Positions 1 through 12,882 of a stretch of 64,000 nt of DNA are shown piece by piece (the stretch's first letter is position 1; each line of letters opens with the position of its first letter). Under the pieces are notes generated by a model. The model saw only the letters and a program-made list of their open reading frames with translations. It did not search any database and was not told the DNA's origin. The position numbers were made by a program, and so were the translations under genes. The DNA is from Euonymus europaeus (lineage: Eukaryota > Streptophyta > Magnoliopsida > Celastrales > Celastraceae), in the NCBI GenBank assembly GCA_963580455.1, contig OY756965.1, positions 24,712,902 through 24,776,901 on the forward strand, read 5' to 3'.

Positions 1-1398
1 CATTTGGAGCAGACCAGTTTAACCCAGAAACAGAGTCCGGAAAAAAGGGCATTAACAGCTTCTTCAATTGGTACTTCTTCACCTTCGCTTTTGCACAGTT
101 GGTGTCGTTGACAGTAATCATCTATGTGCAATCCAATGTCAGCTGGGCTCTTGGACTAGGGATTCCAGCAGCTTTGATGATCATATCGTGTGTACTCTTC
201 TTCATGGGTTCTAAAATATATGTCAAAGTGAAAGCAACTGGTAGTCCAATGAACAGTGTTGTGCAGGTTGTGGTGGTCTCCTTCAAGAAAAGACATTTGA
301 AGCCTCTGGATCAACCTTGGAAATCTCTTTTCGACTACACTCCTCGCTCCTCTATCAACTCTCGGCTTCCTTATTCGAACCAATTCAGGTTCAAACTCTT
401 TTCTAGGCCGAATTTTCCATTCCTCAAACTCGATTTTTCTCAAAACAAACGGAGCTAAGATGTTTAACTCGCATACTTGTATTTTTGGTGGCAGATTTCT
501 CGACAAAGCAGCAATTCTGACCCAAGAAGACAGAATAAACCCGGACGGTTCTCCGATTGATCCTTGGGAACTTTGCAGTATTCAGCAAGTGGAAGAAGTG
601 AAATGCTTGTTGAGAGTGATTCCTATTTGGGTAGCAGCAATTTTCTACCATATTGCTAATGTCCAACAACACACATTTGTGGTGTTCCAAGCAGTTCAGA
701 TGGACAGAAGCCTCGGAAGAAACAGCTTCAAGGTTCCGGCCGCATCCTACACTGTATTTATAATGCTCACATTGACAGTTTGGATACCAATCTACGACCG
801 AATCATCGTCCCTTTACTTCGAAGGGTCACCGGAAAACAAGCCGGGATCACGATTCTTCAAAGAATGGGAGTAGGCATGTTTCTGGCTGTATTTACAATG
901 CTAACATCAGCCGTTGTGGAGGAGCGACGCAGGACTATAGCCCTAACAGAACACACACTTGGAATTGCACCAAGAAAAGGAACCATTTCATCCATGTCCG
1001 CGTTTTGGTTGCTTCCTCAGCTCATCGTAGCAGGATTGAGCGAGGCGTTCACTGTGATCGGACAGGTTGAGTTTTATTACAAGCAATTCCCTGAGAACAT
1101 GAGAAGCATTGGTGGGTCTTTGTTCTTTTGTGGGATGGCTGGTTCAAGCTACTTGAGTAGTCTACTGATAACAATCATTCATCAAGCCACAAAGGCATCT
1201 GCAACTGGAAATTGGTTACCAGAAGATCTAAACAAGGGGAGATTGGATTACTTTTACTACTCGATTGCTGCTCTGGAATTCGCAAATTTCGGATACTTCT
1301 TGTTGTGTTCTAGTTGGTACAAGTACAAAGGAGGGAGCGACTCCAATTCCATGCAAGTTAATGGACAAATGAACCAACCTGACAAATCTTCCGTTTAG
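1..1398 (+). CDS. NPF2-type NRT1/PTR transporter, 3' part (two exons)
   Basis: Proton-coupled transporter of the NRT1/PTR (NPF) family, a plasma-membrane carrier of the major facilitator superfamily. The 5' end lies outside the window; the frame enters at position 3 with the family motif FGADQFN. Exons are 1-388 and 495-1398. The 106-bp GT-AG intron rejoins codons to give [11 protein letters not shown], a conserved NPF stretch, so the apparent frame change is an intron and not a mutation. The visible part has the central cytosolic loop, the EERRR segment and about eight hydrophobic helices, ending in a hydrophilic tail rich in N, Q and S. Wording of the [15 protein letters not shown] and [15 protein letters not shown] regions is closest, from memory, to NPF2.9-2.13, which move nitrate or glucosinolates. 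The substrate cannot be read from sequence alone. Confidence 0.93.
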
Positions 1399-2870
1399 CG
1401 AGTTGGTTCCTAGGAGGGGAGAGAATCTTCGTCCGATCTAGATTCCAGTGAAAACTCGATGAGAACGGTTGTAAAAACTTTATTTGGTAATTTTTTATAT
1501 AATATCTTAAGAATAATTATTCAGTGATTTGGATGCATTTAATGGTGTGAATGATATACACACGAGAATAATGTCAATCGAAAAATAAAAGAGATAACAC
1601 ATATTAATGTCAATCGCATCATTGGATGTGCCACATCACCCGGACTATTGAATAATTTCTTGTATCTTAGAGTTGTAAATTAGATGATAATATCTACTTC
1701 TAGAACTTCTTTTAAATTTGTGTGACTCTTTGGATTCATAGAATACAAAGATAATTAAGTTTTATACAACTTAATTTGTCATGGGTTTTTTACTCATAAG
1801 GCAAAAATTAAGAGTCTAATTCTAATAAGAACAAGTCAAAAAAAAAGAAAAGATGACAACACTTGCAAACTTATCAAAATGTCATTATTTCTTCTTCCTC
1901 CTCCTTCGTTCACTCTTTTTCTTTCTTTCGAAAATTTTGAATAAAATGTAATATCACAACATCAACTAATCACCTTTGATTGCATTTCTTTCGATATTTA
2001 ATACTTATCTAAACAATAAGTATTAAATTTTAAGAGAAACGAATTCGCCAAACCCTAACGAGCTCGTATATCGGATTTTCATGATGTACCTTGAATAAAA
2101 AGTGTTACTTTCATGCTGTAACTTAAACAACAATTGTTAAACTTTAAGAAGAACGAATTCTTTAAACCCTAACAGACTAATAATTAATTAGGATAAAACC
2201 ATAAAACAAAATAAACGCAAACTTATCAAAATTAAACCATGCAAAGACTGAGTAGTTCACCTAGAAATTATAAGGTGCATACATTGCAAAGAACTAAACC
2301 AGTAGGCACTTCAAAGCTCTTGGAGCTGACTCAAGATATTGGTTCGGTGTTCATCAAGCAGAGAAGTTAGTTTCATTCAATCCATTATTAGTCTATTGTT
2401 TGTGATGGACCGTGGATTTATAGGAAGCTTTTTAAGAAGAGTTGTAAGTAGCATCATAAGCCAGGCCAGCATTAATTGTAGTAATAGCATCCAGTCGTAG
2501 AACAGAATTGGATCGTGATAGTACTCTGTTCAGTTCCGGAAAGCCAAGAAGAATAGCTTTACCAGGACAATGTGAAGCCAAGTCGAGTCCTAGTAAATCT
2601 TTAGTTTTTAATTTCAGGGTTGTTTAGTTATCATCAAAAATTAAATTAATGAAATGTCCTTTTTTGAATATCGATTGTCCATTTTTATATTGTGTTTTGA
2701 ACTTATTAGACTTATTAGAAAGAAACTTATTTGAGTGTTTTTACTTAAATAAAACTTATAAATGAGAAAATTATCTATAAGTTTCCCTATTTGCTTTCAC
2801 TTGTTGGGCTGTACATAGCCAAAGGATTCTTCTTCTCGCTTGGATTGTTCAAGAGAGAAAATAATCTCTC
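1399..2870. other. Intergenic, AT-rich, with a two-copy dispersed repeat
   Basis: The 3' flank of the transporter gene, followed by AT-rich DNA without a supportable gene. It contains the two-copy repeat described at 2008-2178. No other feature is evident. Confidence 0.6.
2008..2178 (-). repeat. Dispersed repeat, two tandem copies of a ~50-bp unit (left locus)
   Basis: Two related units lie at 2008-2061 and 2121-2178, about 113 bp apart. Each reads, in order, AAACAA, a TTAAAyTTTAAGA stretch, ACGAATTC and AAACCCTAAC. The same paired arrangement occurs in the opposite orientation at 41831-41980, with the same sequence between the units (AAAATCCGATA and a nearby CGTTAG). No terminal repeats or coding capacity were found, so the class is unknown. 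Confidence 0.55.
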
Positions 2871-2874
2871 TCCA

Positions 2875-2940
2875 GCTCGGAGTAGGAACCGAACCAGCAT
2901 CCTTGGAAAACGCTCTCCTAACCGTTAGGCTAGAAACTGA
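2875..2940 (-). repeat. tRNA-Gly-like relic or SINE head
   Basis: On the minus strand there is an A-box-like TAGCCTAACGG (complement of 2922-2932) and a B-box-like GGTTCGGTTCC (complement of 2885-2895), separated by 26 bases as in a tRNA gene. The stretch AACGGTTAGGA and the central TTCCAAG resemble plant tRNA-Gly(UCC). The acceptor and T stems do not pair, so this is not a functional tRNA gene. It is either a tRNA pseudogene or the Pol III promoter part of a SINE; no A-rich tail or target duplication was identified. Confidence 0.5.
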
Positions 2941-3164
2941 TTCCGCTACACTTACCCACAAAAGATCAGAGATAATAACAATAAGAGCCCAATTGCAGGC
3001 ATTTTATGCAGCAATGCAGGAGTAGGAAAAGAGAGAATGAAGAAGAGTGCCAGATAGTAGCAGCAAGCAATCAATTTCCGCTGTTTTAAGGTACCTCAAA
3101 ATATGATGCTGTATTACACTTGCAATAGTATCAGTTCATAAAATGTTTCGGTTATGGTTCTCCT

Positions 3165-6100
3165 TCAAACTGTATATGATTGTTGAATTGTGTCAATGTC
3201 GATCCCCTTCAACCTCACTACTGATTCTACGTGACCCTTTAGCGTATTAAGTTCTCTCAACCTGCAAGAACAGAACATCATAGACATGAATCAGGAAAAT
3301 GTGGAATCATACCGGAAATATGAAAACTACAAAGCTACAGAACTCGAGGTAATGATATCACAACAATGAGTCACGTCCTGTCCATCGACCAGAAGAAGTA
3401 TTTTGGTTTTCCACAGGCGGCTCAACTTTTGCCCAAGCAGGAATATCAGTTGGCGCTACGATATGAACCCAAGAGAGACAATATACTGGATAACACTGCC
3501 TACCTGGCAATTTCAGCTCTCCTTTTGGCTTCTTCGGCCATATGATTCAGTTCCGTGAAATGGGTTCTCTCAGTGAACATCTTGGTGTCGGGTGGTTGCA
3601 AGCCATGCAACGTTCTCTGTGCATGCGCCCATTGCAGTTCACGTTGTTCCTTACCGAAATCCTTTTGCCTGGTAAATGCAAGCTACACAACAAAGAAATC
3701 CATCAAAACACAGTAGACAAGAAAGATCCCGCGAAATAAGCACCCAATCAAATCACTGCATAACATGCATACCCGTTGCTCAATGACCAGATCCCAGGCC
3801 TTTCCACTCAAAGCATAGCGTATGAAGAACTTGAGAAAATCAAGTGGGATGTACGTGATGATATTGTAAAGCCAAATCACACCAGCCCAGCCCCATCCAA
3901 TCCCCTCAATTGCAGCAAAACTCCAATTTGCATACACAGCAATCAGCGTAGCAATCTGGTAATGGCAAATAAACAAGATTAGTCCCCTTTTATGGAAAGT
4001 GACAAGTGAAACCGAACAAAATGGCCACTTTTGGCTTACCAGCTGAGCAACAAAGAAAGCCGCTAAAAGCAATAACCCAGGGCGCTCCACATAAGACCAT
4101 CTGCGAGATCGTGTCACAAATATAAGGGCTTGACTGATAATGCTCACTTGCAGGTATATTGCTGAAGCAAGCTTTCGGAAGTCATCATGCGCTGTTTTCT
4201 CAAGAGTTGAGACCCCAAATGTCCGCTGCCAAATGTAAAGGGCAAATGAATGAGTGTTCAAATGATTTGCCATGTTGACAAAAGCAACTTGAGAGGAAAT
4301 CCACGATGCAAATTGAGTGAGAACCCCCGAAAAAAAGAAAAAAAGAAAGAAAGAAAGAAATAGACAAGAATAGCATTACAAACTATCATTCTTAGAAGTG
4401 TAGTACTAGAGTCTGCTTCGAGCAAATATAAAATTGAACTAGCTCAATTAGGCAAGGTAACAACACTCGTGCTCAAGGCTCATGCAAAAGGCGGAGTCAG
4501 GGACTAACAGGATTTAGCTTTTTACCAAAATAAAAAAGGAAACAAACATGAAAGATTTGGGCTGAAACAAGAGAAGACGAAAAAGTATCAGATGAACACC
4601 TATTTTCAAATGGTCTTTAAAAAACACATTTTTTTTCTTTCATCGAAAAATGCTCTGAGTTAACAAAGAGAAAGCAGAAAAGAGAACATACAGGAAAGAA
4701 GTCTGTTTTGTATGCTGCCCAAAAGAATATGACTGTCATCATTGCCAAGTAACTGCCTAGAATTACGCCAGTGGTAAAAATCTCTGAGAGCTTCCAGCTG
4801 TCCGGCAAAGGAGATGGTTTCACCCTATCCTTGGAAATAGTCATAATGGTGCCTGAAAATCATACAGAACTAATGAGCTGCCCGAAATAGTCAAGCTTAG
4901 TTGTAACCTATATTTTTTTAAATGGTAAGAAGACAAAGGAAATATCACCAGTTACCGAGCATAAACAAGCTTGCTGTGCTGAAATCTAATGCAAAATGAT
5001 ACCAAGTATGCTGAAAAACTAACAAAAGACAGTACTTTCCTTGAGACATTAAAATTATAAGCCATCCTGACTATTATTCATTTCCAATTTTAGCTAATTC
5101 GTTACTTGACAGATGGAAGAGATGGTACAAACAATAGATAGGGATTAGGGAGAAACAGAGAATAATTTCGGCTGTGAAGAATAAGAACTAACCATCATTG
5201 AGAATGGCAATTATAAGCACCATAAAAGGTGGAAAATCAAACTTCCATAGTAGAGCCAGCAGCATGAAACCCAGCTATAACCATGTTCAAAAAGAAAAAC
5301 AAGTTAGAAAATCATATCAATCTTCTATTAGAAAAAATATTAGTAAAGATATTTTGGGGAAGAAAAGAAAAAAAAAAGCTTACCACAATACGGATTGTAA
5401 TGGAAACAGCATAAATCTGCAGAGGAAAAAGGTAAAAGAAAAACTGAGTGGTTTCCTAATCATAGATCTGAAAACAGAGCCCAAAGTAACAACAGTGACA
5501 ATAACACTAGAATGTCAAACTAATAGGAATAGTTCATTGAAAAGAACAACATTAAGGACTCAAATGCATACAGTGTAATTTTTCATCCTCTGGAAAATTG
5601 CCCGGCTGGTTAAGACTGCACTTATGATGACACTAAGACCAGGTTCAGTGAGCACAATGTCAGAAGCACTGCGAGCTGCATCAGTTGCATCAGCAACAGC
5701 TATACCAATGTCAGCTCGCTTAAGAGCAGGAGCATCATTGACTCCATCGCCCGTCATCCCACAAATATGTTTCCTAGCCTGTAAGCGCTTTACTATCTCG
5801 TATTTGTGCTCTGAACCAGTAAACATTACGAGTTAATCAATATAGCATAGGCGCAACTACGATCCACCCTTTTTTTGGTTACCAATGTAGCAACTATAAT
5901 TTTTATCGCTAGCAGATATCTTAGGCAAACAGATTACCACAGAACAGTTAAAAAGAGGAGAGAAAAATACCAGGGAAAACCCCAGCAAAACCATCAGCTT
6001 TTTCAATCAGTTCATCAATTGGTAAAGCAACAATGGATTCATCCTTATCCTGTCCTAGTAAAGCAGACGAAGGATACATGTTGGTCCCCATTCCCAAACG

Positions 6101-9100
6101 ACGGCCAGTTTCCTTACCTATTGCCAACTGATCACCTGAAAGAAGCCAGAAGAATCTCTCAGAGTACTAGAAAGTCATTATCACCAAATTAAAAAGTGTA
6201 AAGAATTGAACAAAATGAATTAACCGCAGCAATATTTGAGGATTCATGCACAAAACATCAGAATAAGATAGGTCACAAGACACCCAAATTAGTATCCCTT
6301 TCTAACTGAAGTGTATGATAAAGACAAGTGTAACCATGGCATGACTGCTCAATTGAAACAAAGCAATAATCCCAAATAATTTTAGTGAATTACTTCTCCA
6401 AGATATAGATGTGAATGCTTCGTTGGATGTGTGGCCACATGAGGGAATATAGAATAAAAACAAGATTATTGTATCTAAAGTAGGAGCAACGCCGATTGAA
6501 GATAAGTTGCAAGAAAATCATTGAAGATGGTAAGGGCATGTACAACATAGAGACAGCGGTGCGGCAGTGAGAAGAATTGAGAGAGTTTGTGACTAGGAAG
6601 GAAATAGGAAGAGCTAAAATAACATGGCTTGATGTAGTACGAAAAATATGGCTTCAATAGGAATTGATGAAAATATGATTCTAGATATGGCACCTTTTAG
6701 GCCGTTAGACATCATTCTTCAAAAGCAATATATAAACGAAGTGACAAATTTTTGTTCATAGTTTCACTTCATAAACACTCATGATGTGGGTGATATACAG
6801 ATCTCTATAAAGTGCCTTCATGTGAAAAACATTTTACTTTAATTTTCATTGTTTAAGAAAGGCTGCGCAGCATCTCAATCACACAACACAGGCCTGTTTC
6901 CATCAAACAAAACTAACATACCTGTAATCATTTTAACACTCACTCCAAGATTTAAAGCCCTCCTAATTGTCTCTGCGCTGTCATGTCGAGGTGGATCAAA
7001 GAGAGGCATGAGACCAATGAACTGCCACGGGCCTCCAGGACTCTCTTTCCTTCCTTCTGGAACTTCCTGCATAAAAATGCAAACAACAGATCAAGGATAG
7101 ACTAAATAAAAAAAATTACATACCTGTAATTCAACCTTCTCAAAATAAATGGTAGTTCATTAAACAAATAACAAAAGAGGTGGCAGGACCTTATTAAAGG
7201 GGAGAAAAATAAAAATAAAATAAAGAAAAGGATGGCAGATAACAAAACCAATCTACATAATAAGGAATGAATGAGTACTCGAAAGTCAAAGAAGCATTTG
7301 AAACTAACAGTATTCAGAGACTTCAAAAAGCAATAAACGGCGTCCACAACATGCATATCCTAACAGCCGATTGGGACAGGAAGAGAATGGATGAAGTTTG
7401 TAGAAATGATGAAAAAAAAATTGTTTCGCAATCTACGTAAATAGGGAAACCAAGGAAAGGAGAGGCCGAACTTCTCTATGAACAAATGTAATTTCTCCCC
7501 ACTTGAGAAAAGAATGAGATAAATTGAAGGTAATATGTAACCACACTCAACCAATCACAAATTACAAGCCTCCAGGGGCATAAACTAGTGCACCCTCGAA
7601 ACTGATAGCCTCTATTTTCAGTCCTCCACTCCTCCCCTTTGTCTCACCCATACACTAGGAAATTAAAACTTATGTTCCTTTGACTTTTCATCTCCCTTAA
7701 CACTTCTGCTCCATTTTCCTCACATAAACTGCAAAATGTTGATTAGTTGCATGCTTGGGCAGGAGAATAAACTTCATTACCTGATAAGCTACAGCAAGAG
7801 ACCGTAGACCTCGCTCTGCAAACTTATCAATCACGGCGTGAACTCTCCGCTCTATGTCTGACTTGTTGTGCGCGAGATTTAGAATCTAGGACAATAATGC
7901 AAACAAAAATTAAGATGCAATTCAGAAAATGAAAGGGCAACTGAATATGCGCGTGTATAGGTGCATGTTACCTGCTCCGGTGCACCTTTGCTGACTCTAT
8001 GCATTTTACCATCACTGTCAAGGTAGGTCAATGCTGTTCGCTTATCAGTAGGATTGAAAGGGAGGAAATGTAATTCTTGAATGCCAGCACGTGCCTATTA
8101 GAATCATGAAAGAAAATCAGAAAAATGAAAATAGAAATCATGTGTAGCAACATGAAGAGCACATAGCAATCAAAAAGAGTCCATAGAGATAATTACCTCC
8201 TTTGGATCAGCCAGCATCCCAACAATAGCAGTATCTATTGCATCTTGGTTCTCCACTCTAGAGGCTCGAGCTGCCATCAAAACAACGGTATCTGCATCGA
8301 CTCCTTTTGCAAAAACCTGAGATTAAAATTCAGCCGTCATTTTCAATATAAGAGTTTGAAATATACTCAGAAAAAGTGTGGCAAGCTAGGAGTGACGTAT
8401 CATATCTGACCTCAATTAGGTTTTTGTCAACACTAAGTTTGTTTAAAGTCAAAGTTCCAGTCTTGTCACTGCAAAGCACATCCATGCCAGCCATCTCTTC
8501 TATTGCAGTCATTCTCTTTGTGATGGCCCCCTGTAGTCAGTGTTAATATATCCAATCATATACTTGGAATCGTCAAACCATATTTCACTAATACATCACG
8601 AAGGAACCTAAACCAACCTGCTGAGATAACCTATGTGAACCAATAGCCATGGTCACCGAGAGAACTGTGGGCATAGCAATTGGAATTCCTCCAATGAGAA
8701 GCACAAGAAGATTGTCAATCCCAGGACGGTATTCCCGGTTTTGAATAGGATACATAACTATAATCTCTATTATCATCCCTACAGCAATTGAACAAATGCA
8801 GAAGTTCCCTATCGCAGTCAACACCTATATGATGCACAACAAACAAGGGGAATCAGAATCGCTAGCCACACAAAGCATCCAGAATAAAACACGATATGCT
8901 AATTTTTCTTGCCTTTTGGAAGTGACCAACTTGGTTAGTTGTATCAACTAGGTGAGCAGCCTTCCCAAAGAACGTATGCACCCCAGTGGCAATGACTACT
9001 GCCTCGATTTCTCCCTGTTTGCAAGTAGAACCGGAGTACACACCATCTCCAGGGCCTTTCGTAACTGGGAGGGACTCACCAGTAAGCGCAGACTACCAAA

Positions 9101-10186
9101 GATAAAGTTGGGACTTGAGTAATAGATCAGCCATTTTTGACAGGGAAACACTGCTAAAACAAAGGAGACAGCTGACCCACCTGGTCAATTTTTAATGGAT
9201 CCCCTTCAAGAAGACGAGAATCAGCAGGTACAATATCTCCAAGTTTGATGCTAATAACATCACCAGGAACTAAAATGGCCGCATCTTGCTCACTCCACCT
9301 TCCATCTCGAAGAACCTTTATAACGATACAGCATAAATGAAAACAAAGAATTGGAATTCGACTTAAAGGGCGCCACGTCAATATAAGAATCAATTCAAGC
9401 ACCCATTCGCTAACTTACATGTTCTATTGTTTTCAACTAACTAGCATATAGACAAATTCAAAGATAACGCATCAAAATACAACAGATGAAAAACAAAAGT
9501 CACTTAAATTCAAAACCTTGGCTTTTGGGGCAAGACTGGCCATGAGAGCCGCTGCTGCATTACCCGCGTTATTTTCTTCGACAAAGCTGATGGTAGAGTT
9601 GATAAATAGCAGAACAATAATACCCACAAAATCTTGCCAATCGGGGGGTTTTCCCTGTTAAAGAAGAGTAGTTTCTAGTGTCAAAACAAAAACTCTAACT
9701 TCTTGAGAAAAACTTTAAATGACCCGACATTAGTTACTCACTCCTCCATTAGCAAGAGCAATTGCCATGATAGCAGCAGCCTCCATAACCCATGACAGAG
9801 GATTCCACATAAACCCCAAAAACTTCAAGAACTTGCTCTCCTAGAGAATCCAGAAGAAAAATATTTGAGACAACAAAACGATCGAAATCATAATTAACAA
9901 AGAAGAAAAGGTCACTACCTTTTTCTCTTCAAGCTTATTGTGGCCAAAAATGGTCAGTCTCTCCTCGGCAGCTTTAGTGGTGAGACCTTCTCTGGAGCAT
10001 CTAAGATTCTCAAACACTTCCTCAATGGGGATGTTTTCCTGCATTCAATAAAGCAGAGAGGGTATAAACTGAAATTACAAACACAAATATTTAGAGAAAA
10101 CTGAAATCTCTGCAAAGTGCCAGATCTGTTACCAAATCAACAGTCTCCTTCAACACTGCCTCCAAAACTTCACCCTTCTCCCCCAT
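3165..10186 (-). CDS. Plasma-membrane H+-ATPase (P3A type), complete, 21 exons
   Basis: Electrogenic proton pump that energises the plasma membrane. Exons on the minus strand, 5' to 3': 10186-10133, 10038-9919, 9840-9742, 9654-9517, 9315-9181, 9092-8913, 8824-8618, 8530-8411, 8316-8197, 8094-7972, 7885-7781, 7066-6922, 6135-5971, 5810-5572, 5416-5384, 5274-5193, 4852-4692, 4225-4040, 3955-3773, 3682-3504, 3261-3165. They sum to 2871 bases, 956 aa, the usual family length. Visible motifs are the TGES loop, CSDKTGTLT with the phosphorylated Asp at residue 333, [11 protein letters not shown] and ten or so membrane helices. The C-terminal autoinhibitory domain ends in YTV with Thr955 penultimate, the known 14-3-3 docking site after phosphorylation. 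The start begins [18 protein letters not shown], typical of the AHA4/AHA11 branch. Intron 6 uses a GC donor (AAG|GCAAG). No frame breaks seen. Confidence 0.96.
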
Positions 10187-12426
10187 CTCTCAGTATTCCT
10201 TCTATCTCACTTCTATTCTCGACCGAACTTTCCCTTTTAGACCCAATGAGAGATCAGATAACTCTACAAAACCACTGCGAAACAGCCAATGAAACAGCAA
10301 GACCGTCAAATAAAAACAGAAATCAAGTAACATTAAATGGAAAGAAACAGTCTTGAGCATAAATTACAGTTCAGTGACCAAAATGGAGACAAACCATGAA
10401 CAGCAAAACCTGCAAGAGAGAACAACCAAGAAGAAGAAAACCGCTAAAGACTGGTGGCCTACTCTGCACAGTCCACAAAATTCTTCCTTTCTATTCTTAC
10501 CTTTAGCGTCAAAATAAAAATATCGTCCGTGAAAATGTTTTATATGTCCAAACGTGTACGTCCAATCTTTAACTTAAAAGTAACTGAACGTCAAAAGGAC
10601 CAAACTTTTTGCTGCGACCGTCGAGAGTTTCTTTCAGCAAATATTTATTATATCGTAGCCCCTATGACATTGTTGGGTGACAGAAATAATGTTCTATGGT
10701 TGAAGACACCCATGACATGAGCGACCAAAACCATAAATAAAGCACATGCCTCTCAAACGCCCTCCTCGTCAGAAACGTGTATAACTCACCCATCAAATCG
10801 GTTTTTAGGCTGAAACACAATCCACACTGATTCTTGGTACCCACTTGAATCCAATTAGCCTTTCCAAAGGGAAGGTAATGATTTCTTGTCATTTTTGTAT
10901 GAGGTTATGTTTGATTAGTCGTATGAATATAATGAGAATAAACGAAAACGAGAATACGAATAGGAATCATAATAGAAATAAAGATTATAATATTACGATG
11001 TTTAGTTGATGAATGAATTGAGACATGAAGATTATACTCTCTACTTGACAAAAAGAGTATCATACCTTACTTATCTTGTTCTAGTGTTTGATTTCTTCAT
11101 TTTCTTATTGATTGCAATTTAACTCGTAAAATAAATACCATTCATGCTAGAATATATAAGTCCTTGGGAGACATAGGAACCTACAATTTTGAAAAGGAAT
11201 GAAATTTATTATTTCTCGTTCTGCTCTTGTGTTTCATACCAAAAGAATAAATTTGATTTGACTACGAAATTGACCGTGACCAGAGTGGTCATACCAAAAA
11301 TAGCATCTTAGGAAATTGATATTTTATCACTAATGTTTCTGATATTTTTCTTATTTTTGTCAACAACAATACAAGAAAAAAGATGCAACACGACAGCTCC
11401 AGTGGCATAAAATCTGTGCAAATCATATTTTTCTAGTTGTTCTGGACACAATGAACACACTTTCATCCACTATAGAGGAGAGAGAAATACATCTCAAAAG
11501 GTAGTGTCGTAGTGGGAAGAGAGAGAGTGACGTGTATTGCTTCTAAAGGTGCTCTCAAGAGTTCCCAAAATTTCAAGACTATATCAACAGGCAATTTCAC
11601 CCAATTGTAGTAGCGACAAAGCACTTCAGAGTGCAAATTGCAATAATTGCTTGTTGGTTTCTATTTGTCACGTACCCTTATTAAAGTCAAAAATGTAAAA
11701 CCCTAAAAGATATATGGACATCAATCCTCTCTGTTGATCGGATAAAAAGTGCCACAAATTATCTGCGATATTCCAATTGTCACGCTTCATTTTTATCGAT
11801 GATTGAATGACTAGCTGTGACTGTGAGGAAATATTAATCTTTGAACGATAATGACGATAAATTTATAATAAGATTGATAGATTCAAAAAAATTTCATCTA
11901 TCTTCCGATGATCAAAATCAAACTTTATACATTATATCTTATGAAAAGTTTTAAACAAATTTTTAAAAAATAAATAAAAATCGAAGGTCATCCAAAAAAA
12001 AATGTTTGAATTGTCGGGATGAGCGATGATTTTGCTTTTTCCTTCATCTCTGCTTGCTTTCTGCTTTAACATTTTTGTCTTTTTTTTATGATTATTATTA
12101 TTAATTTTTTAATTCCTCATTTCTCATAACAAGATTGGGGTCTCTGATTCTGAGCCTGATATGTCATAAACCCAGTTGGTCCCACGCCACAAAAACAGAG
12201 TCCTTGTCGGCCTTTTCTTTTTCTTATTTTTTTAAAATTTGGATTAAATAAATGTCATCGAGGTTTGTATATTACAATATTCATGTAATAGATTTAAAAT
12301 TACTATGACTTGTTTGTTATGTAATAGAAAATATTCTCAACACTGATTCGAAGATGAAACGTGTGTGGTGGGGAATCCATTAAAAACAAGCGCCTAAATC
12401 TTTGACCCATTAAAGGAAGGACAGTA
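10187..12426. other. 5' flank of the H+-ATPase gene and intergenic DNA
   Basis: The first few hundred bases above 10186 must hold the leader and promoter of the minus-strand H+-ATPase gene. I could not fix a transcription start or a leader intron. The rest is AT-rich DNA with no supportable gene; reading frames here are short and have no recognisable domain. Confidence 0.5.
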
Positions 12427-12852
12427 AGAGCAAATGTAATAATGTATTTTTTGTTGATGCAAACATAACTTATAACATATTTTGAATCTCACATCTATAT
12501 CACAAAAACATAATTCTCAATATAATCAAATCAACGTAATATATATTTTAATATTGACGCATCATCAAAACACATCTTTTAATATTATTACATCAACAAA
12601 ACACATCTCTCAATACGAAATCATTATCCGATAATCTACTCATTCATCTCAAACAAAATTAATCCAAAAATTCATAATGAGTCTTATATCTTTTACAAAA
12701 ACTCAAGCCACATTATTATCCACATCACCAAAATACATTTCTCAATACAGCAATATCAACAAAACACAACTTCTAATACAACCACAACAGAAAAAACACA
12801 CATTCATAGTCACTTCTCATTCCCCCTAAATTTCTATCACTAAATTTGCTCT
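12427..12852. mobile_element. Non-autonomous inverted-repeat element, copy A
   Basis: A 426-bp segment starts with AGAGCAAATGTA and ends with the near-complement TAAATTTGCTCT. Inside are several degenerate copies of a unit like ATCAACAAAACACATCTCTCAATAC. Related segments with the same internal units occur at 30330-30734, 30740-38576 (split) and about 59720-60090. There is no coding capacity. A target duplication is not clear, so the superfamily is open. Confidence 0.55.
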
Positions 12853-12855
12853 AAA

Positions 12856-12882
12856 CTAGTATAACACCCGCGCTACGCGCGG
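12856..12882 (-). mobile_element. Helitron 3' terminus
   Basis: Read on the minus strand, the sequence has a GC-rich hairpin (CCGCGC, loop GTA, GCGCGG), then about a dozen bases and the end CTAG followed by T. A short hairpin 10-12 bases before CTRR, with insertion next to T, is the known signature of a Helitron 3' end. The element would extend to higher coordinates. I did not find a 5' TC end or Rep/helicase coding sequence, so it is probably non-autonomous or truncated. Confidence 0.5.

Noticed and set aside
389..494. Apparent frameshift in the NPF transporter
   Set aside because: GT-AG borders join Q-F-R-F-L-D across the gap exactly as in the family, so it is an intron.
156..506. Open frames antisense to the NPF gene and similar antisense frames over the DnaJ, CDPK, COPA and USP genes
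   Set aside because: They have no domains and are shadows of the well-supported coding strand.
2875..2940. Functional tRNA-Gly gene
   Set aside because: Acceptor and T stems do not pair, so only a relic or SINE head is claimed.
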